Shown here in pieces: positions 16,912 through 24,731 of a stretch of DNA of 38,474 nt. The position numbers were made by a program, and so were the translations under genes. Position 1 is the stretch's first letter. Each line of letters opens with the position of its first letter. The notes beneath the pieces were generated by a model that was not told where the DNA came from, made no database searches, and worked only from the letters and a program-made list of their open reading frames with translations. Source of the DNA: Candidatus Palauibacter rhopaloidicola (GTDB taxonomy: Bacteria > Gemmatimonadota > Gemmatimonadetes > Palauibacterales > Palauibacteraceae); assembly GCA_026914155.1 (NCBI GenBank), contig JAPPGH010000029.1, forward strand, positions 1 through 38,474. Direction: 5' to 3'.

Positions 16912-17176
16912 TTGATCACGAGTTCCGACGGAATCTCCACGAAACATACGGAAGCGTCGCATCTTGCACCCGAGGCGACCGCCGGCCGGCTCCTGGCGAC
17001 GCCGCTTGCCGTGGCGCTGTTCGCGCTGCTCACCGCGCTCGGGGCCCACGTGGCGGTTCCGCTTGGAATCACCCCGGTGCCGATGACGCTTCAGACCCTG
17101 TTCGTACTGCTCGCAGGTGCCCTGCTGGGCCCGGTGGCCGGGGCAGCCTCCCAACTGCTCTACCTCTGTCTCGGCA
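16912..17176 (+). pseudogene. bioY: bioY, 5' half of a split biotin transporter gene
   Basis: From a TTG at 16912 the frame reads a BioY N-terminus (S component of the biotin ECF transporter): LATPLAVALFALLTALGAHV, VPLGITPVPMTLQTLFVLLA, GALLGPVAGAASQLLYLCLG. The similarity stops at 17176; the remaining open frame to 17559 is unrelated. The missing half restarts at 21864 on the same strand. CTCGGCA occurs at both breakpoints (17170-17176 and 21864-21870), and joining there gives YLCLGIAGVPVF, a normal BioY sequence. The 284 bases upstream (16628-16911) hold no gene that I can see. Confidence 0.8.
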
Positions 17177-17223
17177 GCACGATGGAGTCCGTTGGTCCGC
17201 CACATCGCGAACTTCCTCGCTTC

Positions 17224-17358
17224 TTAGGCCCACTTGATGTGGACAGACTCTTCCATCACCCCGAGCTTGGCGAGCGGGTGCAGAGGATCGACCCAGGATC
17301 CCGCATCAGCGTGCCCGTGGCACGAACAGCAAACTGCGCATGTGAAGTGGGTGGCCAT
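17224..17358 (-). CDS. Possible short ORF tail with a CxxCH motif
   Basis: A 44-codon open frame, MATHFTCAVCCSCHGHADAG then SWVDPLHPLAKLGVMEESVH and IKWA. CCSCH fits the c-type heme motif CxxCH, and the frame is open upstream to a TAG just before position 17409. It could be the 3' end of a decayed cytochrome-like gene carried in with the insertion into bioY, or chance. No signal peptide or full domain is seen. Confidence 0.25.
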   Translation of the reverse strand: MATHFTCAVCCSCHGHADAGSWVDPLHPLAKLGVMEESVHIKWA

Positions 17359-17503
17359 TCGCAGAAGAATGCCCCCGGGACGCGCACGATGCCGTTTGCC
17401 GCAACGCGACTGGCTGTTTCGCCTCTACGTGTCACTCTCCAGCGCCGCGTGCCGCGCCGGAGAGCGTCCGAAGCCCGCGTAACGGAAACTGGTCGGCTGC
17501 GAT

Positions 17504-18313
17504 TCAGTCCTTGGTGGAATTGGCCGGCCGGTCGCCGACAGCGATCCGCCAAGTCCTGAGCACTAGCGCCCCGAGCCAAGTAAACGTCGCGTAGCGGACC
17601 AAGGTGAGAAGCCTCTCCAGGATTTGTCCGCTAACTGTGATGGGAGAGAAGTCAACCGGAATGCCGACGAATGGAAAGATTTGGTTGGCCACCCAACCCA
17701 ATCGCAGAGCGGGGTCCGCATCCCCCTCTACTACCCCGAGCACGATGTCACCGGCCAGCACGGAGAGCAACACGAGGGTAAGCATGTTCCCCAAACTCTT
17801 CTTGTTCTGAGTGACAACCAGTTTCACGGCATCAAGGACTTCCTGGATGGCCTCCACCAAGAACTGCGTGCTTGCGGCCATCAGGAATCTGCCTAGATGT
17901 CTGAGTGCCTCGACCGGAGCGATGCCTGTTGGAGGAAGCGCTGCCAGGAAACAGAAAACTCCCTTGGCACTGAAGACGTACGAATGCCATGGCTTGATAA
18001 CTGCCGTCCGGACACAGAACTCTAGGACAAACCAAGCACTTAGCGCAGGATCAAGGCGCTCCAGGATGCTGCGGAACCAAGGCAATTCGGCCATCGCCTC
18101 GCTTGGCACCACAAACGACAGGGCCAGAATTGCACCAGCGAACCTAGCGATGGTTGAGGTGCCACCGAGCGGAATCCGGAACCATAGGGGTGGTGCTGCT
18201 CGCGGGCCGGTGACCTTCCCCTTCGGTGTCGGCGTAGCCTCCACCGGGGTCTTGGATTTCGGCGACGAGGGCTTCCGTCGTCGCCGCGCCTTCCGTACTT
18301 TTCGACTCGCCAC
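17504..18313 (-). CDS. Multi-pass membrane protein, ion-channel-like
   Basis: A 269-residue product. A very basic N-terminus (MASRKVRKARRRRKP) is followed by hydrophobic segments at about 54-70, 88-105, 112-130, 173-193 and 233-255. The order resembles the voltage-gated cation channel fold: FVLEFCVRTAVI like S2, FLAALPP like S3, then a pore-like part where FPFVGIPVD takes the place of the TVGYGD filter and DFSPITVSGQILERLLTLV resembles the post-filter S6. The canonical filter is missing, so potassium selectivity is not supported. It lies alone inside the segment inserted in bioY. Membrane protein is sure; channel ancestry is a guess. Confidence 0.55.
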   Translation of the reverse strand: MASRKVRKARRRRKPSSPKSKTPVEATPTPKGKVTGPRAAPPLWFRIPLGGTSTIARFAGAILALSFVVPSEAMAELPWFRSILERLDPALSAWFVLEFCVRTAVIKPWHSYVFSAKGVFCFLAALPPTGIAPVEALRHLGRFLMAASTQFLVEAIQEVLDAVKLVVTQNKKSLGNMLTLVLLSVLAGDIVLGVVEGDADPALRLGWVANQIFPFVGIPVDFSPITVSGQILERLLTLVRYATFTWLGALVLRTWRIAVGDRPANSTKD

Positions 18314-18319
18314 CTAGGT

Positions 18320-18632
18320 ATCGATCCCCGTCTAACTGTATCTCCAACGCGAGCGGCTCGGCGTCGGCCTTCCCGTTAGGGTCCGAGCCGGCGCAACCGC
18401 AGGCGAACTCGTCCGCCTGCCGCTTCGCCCTCCCCCAATCGCGGTGTCCCAGCGACCGGGCGAGCCCTGCACCCGTTCTCGCGCCACTCGATCTGGAGGA
18501 TGGCCAGTCGTGGGATCGGGAAACACCCTAACCCGGCTCCGGCCCCCATTCGCCGGCGCTGTAGAAGCGCCCGCTTCGTCTCGTGCGTGCCATCATTCGA
18601 TTCTCTCGTTGATGGACTGCACGTCCAAGGGT
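18320..18632 (-). pseudogene. Decayed copy of the integrase/excisionase junction
   Basis: Reading the minus strand from 18596 gives MMARTRRSGRFYSAGEWG, then frameshifts, FPDPTTG, LQIEWRENG, and a later frame with a shape like DWGRAKRQADEFACGCAG. This is the same order as the integrase fragment at 31-432. The upstream bases (18597-18632) also match the end of the excisionase-like gene, including the run that gives SIIE and ATGGACTGCACG on the plus strand. At least two frameshifts make it non-functional. Both copies point the same way, about 18.2 kb apart. Confidence 0.75.
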
Positions 18633-18696
18633 GGAGTTCTCCCCCCGTTCTCGTAGCCCGATCCGTACGAATATCCCCGAAGCATGTCTCGGTCGA

Positions 18697-18732
18697 CACG
18701 AAAATAGTCTCAAAATACACAATTTGTCCATG
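18697..18732 (+). promoter_or_regulatory. Triple-block element, copy A
   Basis: CACGAAAATAG at 18697, CACA at 18718 and CATG at 18729: blocks at offsets 0, 21 and 32. It is oriented toward the BIG2-LRR lipoprotein gene. On the other side (minus strand, 18628-18690) lies a stretch matching the start region of the hybrid kinase gene, including a GGGGGGAG and a TTGGACG at the position of the kinase TTG start. Confidence 0.65.
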
Positions 18733-18785
18733 GAATGTCGGTTATATTGTCGCAAAACCCTATCCGCCACGCACAAGGGGGCACA

Positions 18786-20975
18786 TTGCATCGTCGACTC
18801 ATGTTTTTTGTCGGTCTCGTTCTGGTCAGCGCCTGTGGTGATGGCGCAACGGAGCCACCACCACCACCACCGGAGCCGCCTCGGCCGACGACGGTGACGG
18901 TCACCCCCCAAACGGCGTCGCTTACGAGCTTTGGGGCGACCGTGCAGCTCACGGTGCAAGTGAGCGACCAGAACGGACGGGCGGTGGCGGGAGCCGCCGT
19001 GACGTGGGCCAGCAGCGCCACGGCCGTGGCAACCGTGGACGGCTCCGGTTTGGTGACGGCGGTCGGCAACGGGACGGCGACGATCGCGGCCACAGCCGGC
19101 GGGGTGTCCGGAAGCGCGGCGGTAACGGTGATGCAGACGGCGGGTGCCGTGGCGGTGTCGCCGCCCGACAACGCGCTGGCGGCCCTCGGGGACACGATAC
19201 GGCTGTCGGCTGAGGCGACGGATGCCAATGGGCACGCGGTGGCGGGCGCGGAGTTCGCCTGGTCGTCGAGCGACACGCTGGTGGCAACCGTGGACGGCTC
19301 CGGTTTGGTGACGGCGGTCGGCAACGGGACGGCGACGATCGCGGCCACAGCCGGCGGGGTGTCCGGAAGCGCGGCGGTAACGGTGATGCAGACGGCGGGT
19401 GCCGTGGCGGTGTCGCCGCCCGACAACGCGCTGGCGGCCCTCGGGGACACGATACGGCTGTCGGCTGAGGCGACGGATGCCAATGGGCACGCGGTGGCGG
19501 GCGCGGAGTTCGCCTGGTCGTCGAGCGACACGCTGGTGGCAACCGTGGACGGCTCCGGTTTGGTGACGGCGGTCGGCAACGGGACGGCGACGATCGCGGC
19601 CACAGCCGGCGGGGCCTCCGGGACGGCCTCGGTGACGGTCGCCCAGGAACCGAGCTCGATCGAGGTCGCTCCAGCGCTCGACACGCTGATCGTCGGCGAC
19701 ACGCTACGCCTGGTCGCCAAAGCGTTCGACGCCAACGGCCATTTGATCGCAGGTGCGGTGTTCGCCTGGGAGACCAGCCACATCACCGTGGCGGCTGTGG
19801 ACGCGCATGGCCTGGTGGTGGCCGTCGGGTCGGGCATCGCCACCATCACCGCGACGGCAGGGACGACTCAGGGCGCAGCGCGGATCACGGTCATCACAGT
19901 CGCAGACCTGGACCGTGCGGTACTCGTCACCCTTTATAACGCAACGGACGGACCCAATTGGGTCAACGACGACAACTGGCTCACCGACGCACCGCTCGCT
20001 GATTGGTACGGGGTGGGTACGAACCCGTTTGGCCGAGTTGACGAGCTTGTGCTCGAAGGCAGGTATGACTCCGAAGCGCGGGCCTTTATATCGCATGGCT
20101 TGATGGGCTCGATCCCGGCCGAGTTGGGCGACCTCGCGGCCTTGAAAACGTTGCGGCTCCGAGCAAACGAACTCGAAGGTCCGATCCCGACCGAGTTGGG
20201 CAACCTCGCCGACCTGCGGTGGCTGGACCTCTTCTATAACGAACTCGAGGGCCCGATCCCGGCCGAGCTGGGCAACCTCGCCAACCTGGAACAGCTGGTC
20301 CTCGGCTCAAACGAACTCGAGGGTCCGATCCCCGCCGAGCTGGGCGATCTCGGCAACCTGGACGTGCTGTCCCTCAGCTCCAACGAACTCGAGGGCCCGA
20401 TCCCGGCCGAGCTGGGCGATCTTGCCAACCTGGACGTGCTGTCCCTCGGCTTCAACGAACTCGAGGGCCCGATCCCGGCCGAGTTGGGCGAGCTCGCCGA
20501 CCTGGGGTTCCTGTACCTCCACGGAAACGAACTCGAGGGCCCGATCCCGGCCGAGCTGGGCAACCTCGCCGACCTGAGGTACCTGTACCTCTACGAGAAT
20601 GAACTCGAGGGCCCGATCCCGGCCGAGCTGGGCAACCTCGTTAGCCTCGAGCGGCTGTACCTCTACGAGAATGAACTCGAGGGCCCGATCCCGGCCGAGT
20701 TGGGTAACCTCGTTAGCCTGGAACGGCTGGACGTCAAGTTCAACGAACTGACGGGCCCGATCCCGACCGAGTTGGGCGGCCTCGCCAACCTGGAAGTCCT
20801 GTGGCTCACCGGCAATGGACTGACGGGCCAACTCCCCGCTAGCCTCCTGGATCTCTCGTCGCTCTGGGTATTGTACTGGGACCGCAACGCAGGTTTGTGT
20901 GCTCCCGATACTCCCGCTTTTCGAACTTGGCTGGCCGGAATCCTCAACGTTATCGGGCCGTTTTGCTCCGGTTGA
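18786..20975 (+). CDS. BIG2-LRR surface lipoprotein
   Basis: A 729-residue predicted lipoprotein. Start taken as TTG 18786, which has AAGGGGG upstream and gives MHRRLMFFVGLVLVSAC with lipobox LVSAC; ATG 18801 is an alternative. After the Cys comes a proline run (PPPPPPEPP), four Ig-like BIG2 domains of about 85 residues (each ending in ATIAATAGG...VTV), then an LRR cap (LYNATDGPNWVNDDNWLTDA) and eleven 24-residue LRR units of the ELEGPIPAELGNL type, ending in a Cys-containing cap. It is probably anchored to the outer membrane and exposed, for binding or adhesion. Two BIG2 units are exact DNA copies. Preceded by element A. Confidence 0.85.
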   Translation: MHRRLMFFVGLVLVSACGDGATEPPPPPPEPPRPTTVTVTPQTASLTSFGATVQLTVQVSDQNGRAVAGAAVTWASSATAVATVDGSGLVTAVGNGTATIAATAGGVSGSAAVTVMQTAGAVAVSPPDNALAALGDTIRLSAEATDANGHAVAGAEFAWSSSDTLVATVDGSGLVTAVGNGTATIAATAGGVSGSAAVTVMQTAGAVAVSPPDNALAALGDTIRLSAEATDANGHAVAGAEFAWSSSDTLVATVDGSGLVTAVGNGTATIAATAGGASGTASVTVAQEPSSIEVAPALDTLIVGDTLRLVAKAFDANGHLIAGAVFAWETSHITVAAVDAHGLVVAVGSGIATITATAGTTQGAARITVITVADLDRAVLVTLYNATDGPNWVNDDNWLTDAPLADWYGVGTNPFGRVDELVLEGRYDSEARAFISHGLMGSIPAELGDLAALKTLRLRANELEGPIPTELGNLADLRWLDLFYNELEGPIPAELGNLANLEQLVLGSNELEGPIPAELGDLGNLDVLSLSSNELEGPIPAELGDLANLDVLSLGFNELEGPIPAELGELADLGFLYLHGNELEGPIPAELGNLADLRYLYLYENELEGPIPAELGNLVSLERLYLYENELEGPIPAELGNLVSLERLDVKFNELTGPIPTELGGLANLEVLWLTGNGLTGQLPASLLDLSSLWVLYWDRNAGLCAPDTPAFRTWLAGILNVIGPFCSG
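19026..19613 (+). repeat. Exact 255-bp tandem duplication within BIG2 domains
   Basis: 19026-19280 and 19281-19535 look identical base for base, and a third partial copy continues to about 19613. The 255-bp period equals 85 codons, one BIG2 domain, so the frame is kept. Lack of silent changes points to a very recent duplication or gene conversion (or an assembly artefact). Confidence 0.9.
20097..20888 (+). repeat. Eleven 72-bp leucine-rich-repeat units
   Basis: Each 24-codon unit follows the scheme ELEGPIPAELGNLxxLxxLx with variable exposed positions. The core codons are almost invariant (GAACTCGAGGGCCCGATCCC), while the variable bases cluster at solvent-exposed positions, as expected for a unit array that grows and shrinks by recombination. 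Confidence 0.9.
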
Positions 20976-21121
20976 CCGGATGTGGACGACGTTGGTCCGA
21001 ATCTGTTGGCGCGTGTGCTTCGCCGGAAGCTCCGCGTTGACATTTCTGGAGTGTCGATACTCCACCACGTCTACCTCTCGGCAGGATTGCTGATCCGACT
21101 CTAGCAGGAGGAGGACGGAGC

Positions 21122-21382
21122 ATGAGACAACTCAAATGGACGCGGGACGTGAACGGCTTCTTGGCGCGACACTCGGGACGGTCAACGGAGCGATGGCGGC
21201 GGTCTTGATGGGCTTGGCCACCATCTGGGCGCTTCGCTCGGTCCTCGACGGTGATGTTCCGTGGTGGCAGGGACCGGTCCCGCTGTTCTTCGGGGTCGTT
21301 ACTAGCCGCGGCGATCTGCGGCCCGCTGGCCGTACTGATCGGCATCCGCGACCAGTTGCAAGGCCTCAACCGGGAAGACTGA
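21122..21382 (+). pseudogene. Frameshifted small membrane protein gene
   Basis: An AGGAGGAGG lies 10 bases before an ATG at 21122, but the membrane-like sequence is spread over two frames: ATLGTVNGAMAAVLMGLATI, WALRSVLDGDVPWWQGPVPL and FFG in the frame of 21136, then SLLAAAICGPLAVLIGIRDQ and LQGLNRED-stop in the frame of 21296. One extra G in GGGG near 21292-21295 explains the second switch. Two membrane helices would have been encoded. Family unknown. Confidence 0.5.
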
Positions 21383-21547
21383 CTGGAGGGTGGGTGCGTC
21401 AAACCCTGGACGCCGCAAGGCGTCCCCAAGGCTCTTCGGGCCCTCTTGGTGTCGACCGCTTGGCGCCCGCCTCCCTAGAGGCGGGTCGAGGCCCAGTAAA
21501 CCTCGGCCCACCGTCGCACTGTATCGGACGTTGGGACCTTCGCGGTA

Positions 21548-21637
21548 CGGTCCAGCAGGGTCCAGTCCAGTGGCAGGAAACGCAGATTATGAAGTCCTGT
21601 ATGTACGTTAGGCGATTCCCTGCCGGGATTTAGGCCT
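21548..21637 (+). repeat. 90-bp dispersed repeat, copy 1
   Basis: It begins CGGTCCAGCAGGGTCCAGTC and contains TGGCAGGAAACGCAGAT and a closing CCCTGCC, then AGGCCT. It matches copies at 21763-21851 and 36472-36552, all in the same orientation. GGCAGGAA near one end and TTCCCTGCC near the other form imperfect terminal arms. Encoded function, if any, is unknown. Confidence 0.75.
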
Positions 21638-21762
21638 CTGCGATCCGCTGGAGCGCGACAATCATGGGCCTCGTGATGGGGAGTCGTTCACGCAACCTCG
21701 AAGGTCCAATCCTCGCAGCGGGATTCCCGCCATTCGCGTCCGGTCTTCCCGCTTTCTCGGCA

Positions 21763-21851
21763 CGGTCCAGCAGGGTCCAATCCAATGGCAGGAAACGCAG
21801 ATCGTGCAGTCCTGTATGACTTTAGATGATTTCCTGCCGTGATTCGGGCCT
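21763..21851 (+). repeat. 90-bp dispersed repeat, copy 2, abutting the bioY breakpoint
   Basis: It carries the same opening (CGGTCCAGCAGGGTCCAATC) and the arms GGCAGGAAA and TTTCCTGCC around a roughly 35-base centre. Its end lies 12 bases before CTCGGCA, where the 3' half of bioY resumes, so it may mark the right edge of the inserted segment. Confidence 0.75.
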
Positions 21852-21863
21852 CAGCGGATCCGC

Positions 21864-22206
21864 CTCGGCATCGCTGGCGTTCCCGTTTTCGCGATGGGTG
21901 CGGCGGGCCTGTCCTGGACCCTCGGTCCGACCGGAGGCTACCTGATGGCTTTCCCGCTAGCCGCGGCATTGGTGGGGTGGATCTCGGGCCCCGAGGGAGG
22001 CGGCCCTGCGCACCGCGATTGCGCTCGTCGTCGGCACCTCGGTCATCTTCGTCATGGGTGCGGGCTGGCTCTCGGGCGTCACCGATCTCGGCCCCGGCGC
22101 CCTCTTCGCTGCCGCCGTGCAGCCGTTCCTGGTGGGTGCCGTCGTGAAGGCGGCCATCTGCTTCGCGGCGACGCGCCCGATCGTCGCGAAGCGTCGTCGG
22201 CGCTGA
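21864..22206 (+). pseudogene. bioY: bioY, 3' half of a split biotin transporter gene
   Basis: It resumes BioY exactly where the 5' half stopped: LGIAGVPVFAMGAAGLSWTL, GPTGGYLMAFPLAAALVGWI, then after a one-base slip in CCCC (about 21988) PREAALRTAIALVVGTSVIF, VMGAGWLSGVTDLGPGALFA, AAVQPFLVGAVVKAAICFAA and a basic end KRRRR before TGA. Rejoined, the gene would give about 199 residues, the usual BioY length. The extra C makes even the rejoined gene defective in this copy, unless it is a sequencing error. Confidence 0.8.
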
Positions 22207-22289
22207 TTCGGCTCCCGCCACGCCAGGATCTGTCTCGAGGGCCGCTGCGTAACTCCGGGACCGCGCTGCAACCGCTCGGTAAATCGACT

Positions 22290-22455
22290 CGATTCTCCCC
22301 AGCGCGGCGGGGTCGATGTGGGAACAGACGGGGCCGCCCTCCGCGACGCACCGAAGGGAAGAGGAGGAGTGCCGCGCTGCGTTCGCGAACAGGTTGTTCA
22401 GCACGCGCAGTAGCGACAGGTATTCTCCGCTTCAGTATCTCGCAGCTTCATTCAA
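22290..22455 (-). pseudogene. Remnant of a hybrid histidine kinase gene
   Basis: On the minus strand, TTG at 22455 is preceded by GGGGAGAG and followed by codons matching the start of the kinase at 30788 (LNE, then in the next frame LRDTEAENT versus LNDLRELRQENQ). It then jumps to VLNNLFANAARHSSSS, the ATP-binding N-box, which in the intact kinase is VLSNLFANAARHAPASSS some 450 residues later. So a large internal deletion removed the sensor domains. Element B lies just upstream, as element E does for the intact gene. Confidence 0.65.
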
Positions 22456-22518
22456 CGGTGCTCTCCCCGTTTTTCGTGGCCGTGAATCGTAACGAACGCC
22501 ATATCTACATCTCCTGAA

Positions 22519-22568
22519 CACGAAAAAAACACCGTTGTACACATATCGGGCACTAAAAACCGACTAGG
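22519..22568 (+). promoter_or_regulatory. Triple-block element, copy B
   Basis: CACGAAAAAAA at 22519, CACA at 22540 and CACT at 22551 give offsets 0, 21, 32, followed by AAAAACCGACTAGG, which is shared with copy C. It lies between the kinase remnant (minus strand) and the BIG2 fragment and lipoprotein genes (plus strand). Confidence 0.65.
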
Positions 22569-22641
22569 TTTACTGAACCCCTAGGAAGGGTAGGGGCCCC
22601 GTCGCGAAGGGCGATTCGGCACCGCAAGGAGGTGAGTTGGC

Positions 22642-22842
22642 ATGGTCGCTGGTCAGCGGTGCCGACTCGTAGACTCTCGGAACAAGATGAGCCGACCACC
22701 AACCACCGTGCCTGTGATGGCCCTGCTGGCGGCGGGTGACGCGCCTGACGGCATCAGCGCGGACGCCAACGGGCACGCGCTGGCCGGGGCCGAGTTCTCA
22801 ACAAACACGTGGATCGCATGGCTGCGCCCGGCGCCGTACTGA
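22642..22842 (+). pseudogene. BIG2 fragment
   Basis: A 66-codon frame whose end, SADANGHALAGAEFS, matches EATDANGHAVAGAEFAW of the BIG2 domains in the lipoprotein at 18786-20975. The preceding residues (MSRPPTTVPVMALLAAGD) could be what is left of a secretion signal. The domain breaks off after AEFS. It is probably a deletion remnant of a lipoprotein gene that once followed element B. Confidence 0.45.
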
Positions 22843-22979
22843 TCGAACCGGGTAACCGGCCGACTCCGCTGGAAGGCCGCGATGAATCCCCGGTAGCGCG
22901 CGTACGCCACGTCGTTCCCTCCCGTCGCGGCGGTCCCATTGGGTCTACTCCGTCTTGGGGGCGACCCTGGAGACATCAT

Positions 22980-24131
22980 ATGGGGCCGCCGAGAAGCGTG
23001 CCGGGGCAGTATCGGAATCGACTCATGCTGGGTGCGTTGGCCGCGTTCCTGGGTGCGACGACGCTCTCCTGCGGCGGAGACGGACCCATGCCTCCGGCGC
23101 CGCCTCCCCCGCCACCGCCTCCCCCGCCACCGACGGCCCCTGTACAGGTGGGGACGATACCGGACCAGGCGGTCGAGGTCGGCGAGACGGTCTCGCTGGA
23201 CGTCTCCCTCTACTTCACGGACCCCGACGGGGACGCATTGGCGTACGCGGCCTCGTCATCGGCCGCGAACGTCGTGTCGGTCTCCGTGTCGGGCTCGACG
23301 GTAACGATCACGGGCGTGACGAAGGGGACGGCGGAGGTGACCGTGACGGCGAGCGATCCGGACGGGCTGTCCGCGACGCAGAGGTTCGCGGCCACGGTTC
23401 CGAACCGGGCCCCGGAGCCTTCGGGTACGATACCGGACCAGACGGTCCAGGTCGGCGAAACGGCTACGCTCGATGTCTCCCTCTACTTCGCGGACCCGGA
23501 CGAGGACGCGTTGATGTACGCGGCGGCCAGCGCCGACGCGTCCGTCGCCACCGTATCCGTCTCCGGGTCCGCAGTCACGATCCAAGGGGTCTCGGTCGGC
23601 AGTGCCACGCTGACCGTGACCGCACATGACCCCGACGGTGACGGCGCGACACAGCGGGCCGGTATCGACGTCACAACTCCGGGACCGGACCTGGGGTTCA
23701 CGGGCGTGTCGCCGGTCTCCGCCACGCTGACGCCTGGCGATTCGGTGACGTTCACTTTCCACCTCCGCAATCGGGGCACGATCGCTTCGGATGCGACGGC
23801 GGTTCGCGCCATGCGGTCGGTGAATCCGACCATCAGCGCCCGCGACAGCGAGCTGGAGTCTTATTCAATGGCGTCGCTGGCTCCGTCGCAGGAAACCTCG
23901 TTCCCCATCACGATCGTGGTCGAGACGAACAGCGCACCGGGAACGATCTACATCGGCATGTGCGTCGATGCCGTGTCGGAGGAATCCAACACGCGGAACA
24001 ACTGTTCGGAGGGTGCTGAGCTGACGGTTGTCCAGCCTTCCAGTGCGCGGGGGTTGGCGGGCCGCGGAGCACCCGTCCGGATCCGGGTGTCTCCCCCGCG
24101 CGAGTCGGGCCGTCCAGCCGCGCCCCTGTAA
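22980..24131 (+). CDS. Lipoprotein with cadherin-like and CARDB domains
   Basis: A 383-residue predicted lipoprotein. Start at 22980 gives a short basic region, LMLGALAAFLGATTLSC with lipobox TLSC, then a run of twelve prolines. Two cadherin/dystroglycan-like domains of about 90 residues follow (IPDQAVEVGETVSLDVSLYF...DPDGDALAYAA and IPDQTVQVGETATLDVSLYF...DPDEDALMYAA), then a CARDB-type domain (about 240-355: GDSVTFTFHLRNRGTIASDA, ending in ESNTRNNCSEGAELTV). All are cell-surface adhesion-type folds. An Arg/Pro tail ends the protein. It lies 15 bases before the next lipoprotein gene, so they are likely cotranscribed. Confidence 0.8.
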   Translation: MGPPRSVPGQYRNRLMLGALAAFLGATTLSCGGDGPMPPAPPPPPPPPPPPTAPVQVGTIPDQAVEVGETVSLDVSLYFTDPDGDALAYAASSSAANVVSVSVSGSTVTITGVTKGTAEVTVTASDPDGLSATQRFAATVPNRAPEPSGTIPDQTVQVGETATLDVSLYFADPDEDALMYAAASADASVATVSVSGSAVTIQGVSVGSATLTVTAHDPDGDGATQRAGIDVTTPGPDLGFTGVSPVSATLTPGDSVTFTFHLRNRGTIASDATAVRAMRSVNPTISARDSELESYSMASLAPSQETSFPITIVVETNSAPGTIYIGMCVDAVSEESNTRNNCSEGAELTVVQPSSARGLAGRGAPVRIRVSPPRESGRPAAPL

Positions 24132-24146
24132 GGAACCCAGTCGAAG

Positions 24147-24731
24147 ATGACCGACACAAAAAGAACTCCAGTTCTCGTTCTCTTCGCGGCTGCACTCGTT
24201 GCGACATGCGACGGTGAGCCGGTGGCCGCTCCCCCAGCAGCAGTCTCGCGTGCCCCGGAATCGACGGCGCAGCGGTCGCGTGCACCGACGAGCGACCGGG
24301 ACATCCTCATGGCGCTCTATGAGGCCACCGATGGATCGAACTGGGCCAACAACGACAACTGGCTGACGGACGCGCCCCTCGGGCAGTGGCATGGCGTCGA
24401 AGTGAACGGGGCTGGGCGCGTCACCGAGTTGAGACTCACTCAGAACCGGTTGTCCGGGACCATTCCGGAGGAGCTGGGCGGATTGGCTGAGCTGGAAACC
24501 CTGACTTTCTTTGCGAACCAGCTGTCGGGCTCGATCCCCTCCGCGCTCGGCAACCTCGCCAGCCTGGGAACCCTGTGGCTCTCCTCCAACGATTTCACCG
24601 GCCCGATTCCTCCCGAACTCGGTGATCTCGCCAACCTGTGGCAGTTGGGTCTCGCCGGAAACTCCCTTTCGGGGACGGTCCCGGCGGGATCGTGCCGGTC
24701 AGGCCGAGGCCGTCCAGACCCAGGTCGGTAA
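24147..24731 (+). CDS. Truncated LRR lipoprotein
   Basis: Open for 194 codons. The signal part MTDTKRTPVLVLFAAALVATC gives an unusual lipobox (VATC, Thr before Cys). A short linker leads to the LRR cap ILMALYEATDGSNWANNDNW and LRR units with TQNRLSGTIPEELGGL, ANQLSGSIPSALGNL, SSNDFTGPIPPELGDL and AGNSLSGTVPAG. At about 24690 the LRR pattern stops and the frame reads the reverse complement of another LRR gene (24595-26925, minus strand). The last 14 codons are therefore not native. Probably a 3'-truncated gene made by an inversion or a deletion between repeats. Confidence 0.7.
   Translation: MTDTKRTPVLVLFAAALVATCDGEPVAAPPAAVSRAPESTAQRSRAPTSDRDILMALYEATDGSNWANNDNWLTDAPLGQWHGVEVNGAGRVTELRLTQNRLSGTIPEELGGLAELETLTFFANQLSGSIPSALGNLASLGTLWLSSNDFTGPIPPELGDLANLWQLGLAGNSLSGTVPAGSCRSGRGRPDPGR

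Noticed and set aside
18528..19849. Long minus-strand frames across the BIG2 duplication
   Set aside because: They mirror the tandem repeat on the coding strand and have no start context or domain.
20097..20888. Regular 72-bp repeats that could be mistaken for a CRISPR array
   Set aside because: The repeats are in frame, coding, without spacers, and translate to leucine-rich repeats.
21136..21633. A 165-codon plus-strand frame taken as one gene
   Set aside because: Only its first third looks membrane-like; the real continuation lies in another frame, so it was reported as a frameshifted gene.
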